Shown here: in pieces, positions 54,646 to 64,000 of the stretch | Numbering within the stretch: the stretch's first letter is position 1 | Layout of the letters: each line of letters begins with the position of its first letter | Assembly: GCA_023105745.1 (NCBI GenBank) | Contig: JALGQZ010000009.1 | Coordinates: forward strand, 44,793,967 to 44,857,966 | Source: Austropuccinia psidii | Lineage: Eukaryota; Basidiomycota; Pucciniomycetes; Pucciniales; Sphaerophragmiaceae | Reading direction: 5' to 3' | Length of the DNA stretch: 64,000 nucleotides | The notes under the pieces: model-generated | Told to the model about the DNA's origin: nothing | Database searches by the model: none | Seen by the model: only the letters and a program-made list of their open reading frames with translations | Program-made: the position numbers and the translations under genes

Positions 54646-56552
54646 TCTGAGCCATGACGTATATTTTACATACCCAAATTGGCCACAAATATAATAAAAA
54701 TGAATTCTGAACTATGCATAACCCATAAGTCATGCATATATTCAAAATTCATCATTTTTTATTTCAAAAAAGATGAATAGCTTTTTATTGAGTAAGTAAG
54801 TCCAACAATTTGAGGCCAGATTGGGATTCTACACAAAATCTCACCTAGCGTAGCTCCATAGAGTGAATAAGTACAAATCAACTCCTTGAGGTGGTAATAT
54901 GGAAAATACTTCAATACCACATAAAAGATCCATGAAAAGTTTTGTTTTTCTCTATTTTACGCCAAAAAAATAGGAATGTGAGAAATCCCATGTTACATAT
55001 ACACTAAGAGTAGTGTTATGCATGTTTTGGGCACTAAATATTATGGTATTCCTACATGCACTTGTGGTACACCCATAGTGGATATCTCACTTGAAGCTTA
55101 AAATTCTATTTATTACATAAAAAATAAGGAAGGGGGACAAAAGACATCAAAGAGAGCCATAATACCCAGCTTCTGACGCATCTCAGGCATGGACAGCTCC
55201 AAAGCTTGGATCCATGACTGATATTGGCCCAATTAGCAAACTAAAACCTTTTGGGAACTTGGATTCCATGTTACAACTTCAGTAAATCATAAGAAAATAG
55301 CAAATAACCTGTTCTTTTCACATGCCAAGGAGGTAAACAGCAACTTAGACTCCTGTAACCATGTCAATTCTTAATTAATTACCATGGATAAACCCCAAAA
55401 GAGCAATTAAAACCTTATTTGGACTAGTATCCTTTGATTTACCTCATGGAAACCTGTCATATACTGCTATTTGCAATTCTACGTAGAAATGAGGTAAACA
55501 TTTCAAAAATTCATTAAAAATACAATTCTTAATTAATCTTTCTGAAAGCTTCAGGACCAATTGAGAACTGTATAATTCATGTAAAAACTGACAAGAATTA
55601 TACTTTCATATGTAAAACTCAAAGTTTTACCTACAGTCCATTTTTGATGATTCCATGTGAAACACAGAATGTTTAAAAATTTACAGAAAATAAATTCTGT
55701 GATTAAATTTGCAATAGCATTAATACCTTTGAGAAATAAATGATTATTTTGGAATAAAAGAAGATTTCAAGTTGTTACTCCTTTTATTCTTAACCATAAA
55801 TGGGTTGGTAGTCATGTAAAAGCCTCAATTACGTAATTATGATCATCTTATGTGACAACTGATGATGCAATCAATAATCCAAAAAGGTTTATTGTTTTCT
55901 CACTCACTGGGTTTTCAGGTTGCTTCATGGAATGCCTCTGTGAGCTGTCTTAGAATTCAAAGGGGCCTCCTCTTGCTGTTTTTTCTAAATCATCACATTA
56001 TTCTATTATACATTTATTACCAACAAGTTAGTATTAGTTAAAACTTTTCTTAAGTGTTTTATTCTTTCAGAATCAATCAGAAAGACGTGAAAACAGAGAA
56101 ATAAACTATATATTGTTTTAATCTTTTTATAAAGCAATTTTGATCCATTAAATCCACAATTCTACGTGAAATTTCTCTACCATTATCTTCTAAAAGGTTC
56201 ATTGGATTATTAATGAGTGAGTTATTCTTACCTCTTAAAGTTTTTTGTCTAGTAATAGTTTTCTTCAAGAATTTTCTTTATAATTATTCTTGCACAAAAT
56301 ATTTATATATTAAAATAATTCTATTATTTTAATAAAAGAAGTTTTTATTATTAAAATCTTCTTGTAATTGATTCTTGTAGACACTCACTGCTTACTGTTA
56401 TAATTACTAGTGGTGTATAACATGTAAGAGAAATAATTCTTTAATTTTTTAATTGTGGTTATAACAATTTCTATTCTTATATCTCATAAGGACAGTCATA
56501 GTACTGTTGATAAATAGTAATATTATCAACAGCTTCATAGACACATCTTACA
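54646..56552 (+). repeat. 3' LTR of copy I (Fam4), 1907 bp
   Basis: Starts TCTGAGCC (TGTGAGCC in G) and ends ACACATCTTACA. Aligns throughout with the reverse complement of 13133-14970. No gene inside. Confidence 0.88.
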
Positions 56553-57462
56553 GACATGTCATTGTGACAAGCAAAGCCCATTATTTCACATTCCCACAAA
56601 GAAATTACTACTTTGACGTAGGGTATGGTGTGAATAAGCCAAATGAAATGATCAAATGACCCACACACTCACATATAAAAAAATCTAAAATGACACAACT
56701 ACACCATCATCACATTGGAAGCGGAATAGGCACATCTTTCTAGTGGGCTTCAGCATTACATTGCATCCATGAGAGTTTGGATTTTTGTAAGGTTCATGGA
56801 GCTGGTTACATGCCCCAATGAGTGCTTTGTGCAGGTAGGTTTGAAAAAGCACGTAAAACTGCCACAAGGGGTTCCACATGTGTCACCCCCAAACGGTTGA
56901 GGCCACTTGACATTAGGCCCTCACATGCTTTGCCTTTGTGTGCATGTGTCACACCCATGCACCCACTGCATTGGGCAGCAGGCTCAAACCATCTCACCTT
57001 CTCATGCTGAGCTGACTCATGGCTACACAAAATTAGGACAACACATCATTTTCCCTTGTTGTGCCCATCACCCACACACCCACACCTGCAGTATTGTGCA
57101 GCAGGCTCTACCAGTGTTACCCTCAAAATTTCAATCCTGCTGAGGCAGAGTACTTTTATGGATGTCCTGGGAAGTCACACACCCCTTCTCTACATCAATA
57201 CTGGCTAAAGGACTTATTTGATGTGTGTGTGGAAATAGGTGGGTTTTGGGTAATTTTTACCAACCTTTGGATGGTTTCAGGATGATCAGGTGGGGAGGAA
57301 TCTCAGTTGAAGGCACAGGGGAACCAATATTGGTGGATGTAAAATGATTTGGTGTAAGACCAGAGTGTGATGTGTGCTTGACGTGAGCTTGGCTTTTATC
57401 TTGATTGAGGTTTGCTTGAGGTGAATTCAATAGCTGACAATTGACGCAAAATTCCCACTGGT
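56553..57462. other. Unassigned 0.9-kb stretch, GC-richer than its surroundings
   Basis: Resembles none of the elements in the window. 56880-57200 is relatively GC-rich and holds two diverged tandem segments, each with CCCA-rich text followed by TGCA-TTG-GCAGCAGGCTC (near 56950-56990 and 57065-57105). Short open frames on both strands lie over it, none convincing. It may be a relic of another repeat or old host DNA. Confidence 0.5.
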
Positions 57463-58500
57463 GATTTAATAAGACTCCAATCTTTCTACCATGTCACAAG
57501 ATTATAAAGCCATGTATACACCTCTTCTCATATGGAATAGAGTAATATCATGGACTGGAATATTCACAAATATCATTGTTGACAGAAATCCTAAATTCAC
57601 CTCAGCATTATGGAGAAATCTTCACCAATTATTTGCAACAAAGCTGTCCTTCTCTACAGCCTACCAACCACAAGCTGATGGACTGGCTGAAAGAATCATC
57701 CAAACCTTGAAAGATATGGTAAGAAGAGTTTGTGCATATGGCCTTCAATTTAAAGATTGTGATGGGTTCACCCATGGTTGGTGTACTCTCTTACCAGAAT
57801 TGGAATTGGAATACAAAACATCGATTCATGCCAGTACCAATCAAACCCTACTATTCTAGAGAAGGGATGGAATCCCAAATTACCCCAGGATTCATTAAGG
57901 AAGAATTTGGTTGAAATTAATCCCACAGCTGGTAGCTTCAAAGGAAGGCTAGACAACGCTAGAAAGCATGCAATAAGGTGCATGGAGGACTCATTTGCAT
58001 ATTTCAAAGACAAATGGGACAAATCACATGACACTCCAGATTTCAAAGTGGGAGATTTAGTATTTGTATCCACCACTAACCTCAAAAAATCAAGGGATGT
58101 AAAAAGCTCAAATACTCCTTTGCAGGACCTTTTGTTATTAAAGCCCTCCATGCAAAAAATGCAATTGAAGTAGAATTATCTGGGGAACTTAGCAATAAGC
58201 ATCCTACATTTCCAGTAAGCTTGGTAAAGACATATAAATCAAGTAATTCTGAGAGGTTTCCTTTGAGAGCTAAAGTTCCCCAGAATATACCTCCTATTCA
58301 ATCTTCTGTTACTAAGAAAATAGCCAAAGTTCTTAAAGAAAGAAATTGAAATCCAAGAAAGTAGGGGAATACCTTGTTAGGTACAGTGACCCAACTTGTG
58401 AAGATGAATCGCTAGCAGAGAAGGACAGACCTGAAGCTACTAAACTTCTCAGAAGGTTCAGAAACACTAGAAATAACAATATTACAAAGTAACATTATTT
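57463..58500 (+). pseudogene. pol: Integrase and chromodomain fragment of copy J
   Basis: Open 57491-57859: VDRNPKFTSALWRN (second Asp kept), QPQADGLAERIIQT (Glu kept). Frameshift near 57850 (loss after HASTNQ), then WNPKLPQDSLRKNLVEINP, GDLVFVSTTN, a further shift near 58090, and a chromodomain-like end (KIAKVLKER, EYLVRYSDP, EATKLLRRFRNTRNN) to TAA near 58490. Several frame changes; no activity possible. Confidence 0.82.
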
Positions 58501-58516
58501 TTTGAGGGGGAGGGAA

Positions 58517-61500
58517 TGTGCGCCTTAGAGGTATTTTCAGATACCCAAAGGACCACAAATAATTAAATAATATAAAATTATAAATAAAATAAGCTTCTTT
58601 ATATTACCAAAAAAAATTACTATATAAATATAGATTTGTACACAAAAATGAAAATTCAATTATAGCTTAAAAATAAAATCACATTGAAATTTAGATTTGT
58701 GGAAATACATTTTTACTTGAAAAAATTAAGTAAAAATGACTTTTTAAGAAAAATACCAAGATTAAAATATTTCTGCAAAAAATTGGAATGAATGTCTTAT
58801 AAATTTTTGTCCCACAAATAAACATATGAAAATTATTTCACCATTAGACTCCTCATAAAAAATGAGGTAGGGTAACCTCTGGGTGAAATTTCTGTAACTC
58901 AACTCTAAATAAGGTTAAGTTGATTTTTTAGTATTTTCTGTAAAAAAGGCCAAAATCCTCAAAACATTAATTTAATTCACATCACATGTTGTAATGACCA
59001 TAAATTTCTTTGTTGAAATTGAGGTGTTGTGTTCTGTTTAGAAGTTATGAGGAATTGAATTATTTTCAATTGAAATGTCAAAATGTGCACAGGTATTACA
59101 TAAGTGAACTTTAATTTAACTATGAGGTGTCAATTATTACAGTTGGGTACTGTAAAACTCAATTGAATTACATATTTAAAGTATAAGTATAATTAATTAT
59201 ATATGAGGCGTTAAGGAACAATAAATTGGAAAGATTGATTCTGGGGGGGAAAGGAATCTTGGCTCCAAGGGGGAGCCAGACCCCCAAATTCCTTGCTGAA
59301 AGGCATGAGATGTGAAAGTCCATGCAAGAATTTATCACTTTTGGCCTGGAATTGAGTTTCAGGGTCTGTGTCTCAATTGATGATGAGTTTTTGATACCAG
59401 CAGGGCAGGTTTTACTGTTGCCAAGAGGATGAAACTACCCTTAAGAAAAAACACATTGTAAAAAAGGTTTTAACTGGTACTGATGTCTCTTAAACACATT
59501 CTGACGTGTTTTGAAGGCTTAAAACCAGGTATTACCATAGCAATGGCTGATTTAAAGGTCCAAAATGGCTAAAACCAGCCCTTTTTTGGTTTAAAACAGG
59601 TTTCAATGATGCTGTGAGCCTTAGAGGTAATTTCATATACCCAAAAGACCACAAATACAAAATTAAGATATAAATATAAGTAAAATTAATTAATTTATAT
59701 TATTAAAATTAAAATCAAAATATAAATATAAAATTATATTCACAATTAAAAATTTAATTACAATTTAAGAATAAAATTACATTAAATTTTTAAATTATAA
59801 AATTACATTTATACTTGAAAAAATTAAGTAAAAATGAATTTTTAACAAAATTGTAAAAAAATACATAAATTTGGAAAAAATTTAAATAAACATTATTATA
59901 ACTTTTTATCTAATAAATAAACATATAAAAATTATTTCACCATTTAATTCCTCATAAAAAATGAGGTGGGGTCACCTCTGAGTGAAAAGTTTGTAACTCA
60001 ACTCTAAATAAGCTTAAATTAAGTTTTTAGTATTTTCTGTATTAAAATTGAAAATACTCAAAACTTTAATTTAACTCACATCACATGCAGTGTTAATCAC
60101 CAAAATTTGTGTTAAAATTGAGGTGTTGTGTATATTTTAGAAGTTATGAGGAATTAAAGTATTTTCAATTGAATTCAATTGAAATGTCAAAATGTGTGCA
60201 TGTATTACATAAGTGAACTTTGATTTACATATGAGGTATCAATTATTACTGTATTGAACTGAACAACTAAATTGAATTACATATGTAAATTATAAGTATC
60301 ATACATGATGAGGAATTAAAGGAAAAAAATTGGAAAGATTAAATTTGGGGGGGAAAAGGAACTCCAGCTCTAAGGGGGAGCTAGACCCCCAAATTCCTTG
60401 CTGACAGGTGTGTGGTGTCAAAATTCACGCAAACGTTCATCACTTTTGGCCTCTAATTGAATTACGGGGTCTTTGGACTCAATTGATGATGAGGTTTTGA
60501 TACCAACTGGGGTAGTTTTAGCTGTTGCCAAGAGGGTAAAACTACCCTTAAGATAAAACAATAATAGTAAAAACAGTTTTAACTTGTTTCTACGTCTCTC
60601 CCACACATTCTGACCTGTTTTGAAGGCTCTAGACCAGGTATTGCTATAGTAATGGCTGATTTAAGGGTCTAAAATGGCTAATATTGGCTTAAACCAGCCC
60701 TTTTTTGGTCTAAACCAGGGTTCAATGATGCAATAATTGGCTTTTCTGTTGTTAGACTGTTTTTCACCACTGACAAGGGTAAATTTTACTTTTGGAGTAA
60801 GAGAATTGATGGCTATAAAAGAATGTCTTCTTTGCCCCACTTTTCTCTTCATGTTAGAATCTTTCCCTTTTATACTTAGTTTAAAAACTGTTAAACCAAT
60901 CCATAAAAGATTCCCACCACCTTTCTTAAATAATTTTAAACCTTTTAACCACGTGAAAAAAACATTATAATCATTTTTACCCCTGAACCACCCCAAAAGT
61001 GAATTAAAGCATCTTTCATGACTGTAAACTTTGTCACCTTGTTTCCAAATTCACTCTGGTCACTTTTGAGCATGTTTTCTCTTTAATATTCTTTTTAAAG
61101 ACTTTGTTCTTCAATTAATTTCTTGCAGTCCTTTGGTCAATTAATTCCAATTGAAATTTCTCTTGAAGAAATTTCTTTTGTAGCCTTAAAATATATCTCT
61201 TGTAGAGTATTTTTGGATAAATTTTTATTGTTGGTAAAATAATAAATCTTTATAATATTATTGTTTTATACTAATAAAGTTATAAACAATAAAATTGGCA
61301 TGTTTTCTCTTAAAAATAATATTTATTACTATTTTTAATTGATTTTTACCTTATACAAATTTTGAGGACAGGAAAAGTACTTGATTTTTAATCAAAGTTT
61401 CATATCCACACCTTACAGATGCCTAACTGACTTTTCTGTTTTTGGAGTGATTTCCACGACTGAAAAAAGAATATTTTTTTTTGGAATAAGAAACTTGGTG

Positions 61501-62124
61501 GCTATAAAAGAATGTCTTCTTTGCCCGCTTTTCTCTTCATTTTAGAATCTTTTCCTTTTATAATTAGTTTAAACACTGTTAAATCAATCAATAAAAGATT
61601 TCAACCACGCTTTTGAAACCATTTTCAAGCTTTTCACCATGTTAAAAAGTCATTATATTCATTTTTTGTAACTCTTATAACATTTTTACCCCTTGAATCA
61701 CCCCATGAGTGAATTAAAGCATCTTTCATCACTGTTAACTTTGTCACTTTGTTTCCAAATTTACTCTGTTCACTTTTGGAAATTTTTTCTCTTTAACAAT
61801 ATTTTTGAAAACTCTATTCTTATATTAATTGCCTGAAGCTCTTTGCTCAATTAATTCCAATTGAAATTTCTCTTGAAGAAATTTCTTTTTTAGCCTTAAA
61901 TATCTCTTGTAGAGTATTTTTGGATAATTTCTCATTGTTGGTAAAACAATAAATGTTTATAATATTATTGTTCTATAAAAATAAAGTTAAAAGAAATAAA
62001 ATTGGCATGTTTTCTCTTAAAAATCTGATTTCATACTATTTTTAATCAATTTTTACCTTGAAAAAATTGTGAGGACAAGAGAATTTCTTGATTTTTAATC
62101 AAAGCTTCATATCCACACCTTATA
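58517..62124 (+). repeat. 3' LTR of copy J (Fam2), split by a solo LTR
   Basis: Starts TGTGCGCCTTAG after GAGGGGGAGGGAA, interrupted at 59612, resumes at 61423 with CTAACTGACTTTTCTG, and ends CACACCTTATA where F has CTTACA. Confidence 0.88.
59613..61417 (+). mobile_element. Solo LTR of Fam2, 1805 bp, TSD GATGC, inside J's LTR
   Basis: TGTGAGCCTTAG...CACACCTTACA with GATGC on both sides (59608-59612 and 61418-61422). It is closer to F's LTRs than to the LTR it interrupts, so it is a later insertion that lost its interior by LTR-LTR recombination. Confidence 0.93.
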
Positions 62125-62187
62125 AGAGGATTTGCATACATCTTTCTTAGTTATGGGGAGGGGCACCATATGTTTTGAATCTTACAT

Positions 62188-63790
62188 TTGGAGAAGAGAA
62201 AAGTCAAAGTTAACCATCATGTCAAACTGGAAATTTTCCCTTGTTCAAGATCAAAATACAAGAATCTTAATAAATACATTGAATATTTTTTCATTTCTGG
62301 AAGCTTAGATATCCCTATCAACCCAGAGACTACTCCTAATAAAACCAACACACCTCCCAAATCATCAAAAAAGGTTGCGCTTACTCAAATCAATCAGAGA
62401 AAATATGATGAGATTAAAAATAAACCTACTTACACTTTTTGTAAATACAAGGGTTACATATGGACAACTGAACCTACCAATAATTCCAAGGAGATCACAA
62501 ATAAGCTTGATTCCACCAATGTACTTACTCATTCTTGTTGAACCAAACAATAACCCAAATTCACTAAAGTCAATATACCTGACCCAAAATATTACTCCCA
62601 ATCTAGAAATCATCCTGATGCTTTACAATGCTCAAATGCCATGAATAGTGAACTTTCCAACATTAATACACACAAATTATGGTCTCCTTATCAATAGAAT
62701 AGATTGATTAACCCTCTTACCTGGGTTTTAAAAAGGAAACCAGAAAAAAATGGAAGCCTCACCAAATATAAAGCAAGTCTCTGTGTTAAGGGCTTTAATC
62801 AATGAGAAGGAATAAACTACAACAATTTTTTCTGTCCCACTGGGGGTTTGCCTCCCTCAGACTCTTACCTACTCTCTCCCACCAACATGTATTTCAGGTC
62901 AATGAAATAAATGGATGTGCAATGTGCATTATTAAATTTAATATTTGAAAAAGTGTTATAGATTATTCAAGATTATGGCTGCAAGGATGCTTCCAAATTC
63001 TTCAAGTTGTAAAAATCCTTGTATTGGCTCAAAAACCCCAGTATCAGTTGACTCAAATGGGTCTTGTTACTACTAAAACTGATCCCTGACTATATAACTT
63101 TTCAAATCACAACAAACTCACATGGCTTCTTGCCGAGGTTGCTGACTTTATCTTTTAAAGATTTTGGAATGAGGAATTTCAAAGCAAAATAAAACCTTCT
63201 TTCACATGGAGGATTTTGAAAAAGTAAAGTATGCACTGGGTATTAGAATCATCCAATCTACCAAAGTAATATTGATTATACAAGACAAGATATTCCAAAA
63301 AATCATGTCTTACTTTAATCTTCAAAATGCAAGACCATTATATGCCCCTCTTCCAAGAAATATCAGCAACCTCATATCCAATCAAAATCAACCAATAGAA
63401 AATTCCCCTTTTAACTATTGACATGCCATTAATATGCTTCAATACTTGGCTCAACAATCTCGTGCTGACATAGCCTTCATCACCTTTTTTATGTCACAAT
63501 TCCTCAAGTCCCCTTTAAAAATCCATCTTAAAGCCTCTGAACACATCCTAAAATATTTGGTCTGTAATATTTAACATTTCAACTTTGTCAAAAAAACTTA
63601 ACTAAAATCGCAAAACTATTGTAGGTTTTTCTGAGGCCAAGTGGGGAAGATCAAAAAAAAGCAAATAATTCTCAGGTTCCCTAATACTCTATCAAGGGAT
63701 TATTGGTTGGTGCTCTCACAAGAAAAATTAGTTTCACTATAATCAGCTCAGGAAGTAGATAACTCTCTGACAGAATGTAGTCAATGTGAG
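62188..63790 (+). pseudogene. pol: Degraded Ty1/copia pol (RT and RNase H)
   Basis: Different superfamily from the rest. In shifting plus-strand frames: KASLCVKGFNQ then NNFFCPTGG (about 62770-62850; family pattern KARLVAKGFTQ, FAPV); KSLYWLK near 63015 (family KSLYGLK); KVKYALGIRIIQ near 63222 (family YFLGIEI); then INMLQYLAQQSRADIAFITFFMSQF and HLKASEHILKYLV (63430-63560), a typical copia RNase H lead-in; scattered RNase H residues to about 63790. Many stops, no LTR found. Bases 62125-62187 before it hold nothing I recognise. Confidence 0.75.
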
Positions 63791-64000
63791 CCTGCAAGCT
63801 TGTAAGCCTTTACCTGCTATACAGACTCCAATTACTTTCTTTAAATTTTTGTCTCATTTTCTTTTATTATTTTGTATAAATTTCAAATACTTCAATTCAT
63901 ATTATTATAATATGAATTGAATATTGTTGCTATGATTAATTACTAGATATGTCATAGTATAAAGTTCCCTATATAACATCAATCTTGTTGTTATATCTGC
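63791..64000. other. Right end of window, nothing recognised
   Basis: AT-rich, no frame or repeat match to the rest of the window. Possibly the tail or LTR of the copia remnant, but no terminal motif supports it. Confidence 0.4.

Larger units (their letters stand above)
48651..56552 (+). mobile_element. Copy I: Fam4 Ty3/gypsy element, 5' end lost, fused head-to-head to G
   Basis: Leader, gag, pol and 3' LTR (54646-56552) of the same family as G, on the opposite strand. Its 5' LTR and primer site are missing; the sequence starts within the leader exon shared with G (47900, minus). All genes are broken by stops and frameshifts. The bases after the LTR (GACAT) would be its TSD, but the other side is lost. 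Confidence 0.88.
57463..62124 (+). mobile_element. Copy J: Fam2 Ty3/gypsy 3' fragment with a solo LTR inside its LTR
   Basis: Begins abruptly inside integrase (matching F at about 34818) and runs through chromodomain, purine tract and 3' LTR. The 5' portion is absent. Without the solo LTR the J LTR is about 1798 bp, the expected Fam2 length. It is more diverged from F than B is. Confidence 0.88.

Noticed and set aside
56822..57030. Overlapping plus and minus open frames in the unassigned stretch
   Set aside because: Both strands are open because the segment is short and C-rich; no domain, no start context, no relatives in the window.
1..64000. RIP (repeat-induced point mutation) as cause of the AT-richness
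   Set aside because: Sister copies differ by scattered mixed changes and small indels; no dense one-direction C-to-T runs are seen by eye.
1..64000. CRISPR arrays, tRNA or rRNA genes
   Set aside because: No regular short repeat-spacer series, no cloverleaf with conserved T-arm bases and no rRNA core sequence noticed on either strand.

Overview
The window is an AT-rich, CpG-poor, gene-empty block built almost entirely from LTR retrotransposons nested inside one another. I see no host gene, tRNA, rRNA or CRISPR array. Fungal-type short introns, Ty3/gypsy pol genes ending in a chromodomain and very low GC point to a fungus. The gag/pol style resembles the repeat load of large rust-fungus genomes (Pucciniales, Austropuccinia psidii-like). 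That species label is inference from recognition, not from a search.

I use letters for copies and Fam numbers for families. Left part: copy A (Fam1, + strand, 1-7019, cut by the window edge) sits inside the integrase gene of copy B (Fam2, +, 7020-10875). B also carries a 760-bp solo LTR of another family with a clean target-site duplication (TSD). B abuts the gag of copy C (Fam3, +, 10876-13132). C is broken inside its reverse transcriptase by copy G (Fam4, - strand, 13133-20279, resuming at 37714-37732 and 47383-48650). G's gag leader was hit twice, 19 bp apart: by copy F (Fam2, +, 20280-37708, TSD AACCT) and copy D (Fam1, +, 37733-47377, TSD GGTCT). F itself contains copy E (22363-29732, TSD ATTGT), a gag-protease-only element with almost identical LTRs and an uninterrupted reading frame. 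The 5' LTR of G is cut at about 48650 and joined head-to-head to copy I (Fam4, +, to 56552). After about 0.9 kb of unassigned, GC-richer DNA come copy J (Fam2 fragment, 57463-62124), whose 3' LTR holds a solo LTR (59613-61417, TSD GATGC), and a wrecked Ty1/copia pol (62188-63790).

How the parts work together: the complete Ty3/gypsy copies have LTR, a TGGGGGCC primer site, a leader, gag (capsid, zinc knuckle), protease, RT, RNase H, integrase, chromodomain, purine tract and LTR. Nearly all pol genes here carry stops, frameshifts or lost catalytic residues. E keeps gag and protease but has lost RT, RNase H and integrase, and shares its termini, primer site and purine tract with Fam1, so Fam1-type elements are its likely helpers.

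The most interesting signal is in the leaders. In D, F and (decayed) E there is a second reading frame, ORF1, overlapping the start of gag. It reads through two candidate introns. Removing the first would create the ORF1 ATG exactly at the splice junction (A|TG). The second contains the ATG of gag-pol. Spliced RNA would therefore encode ORF1, and RNA retaining the second intron would encode Gag-Pol. A hairpin in the transcribed part of the LTR whose stem changes by paired substitutions between A, D and E is a second unexplained structure.
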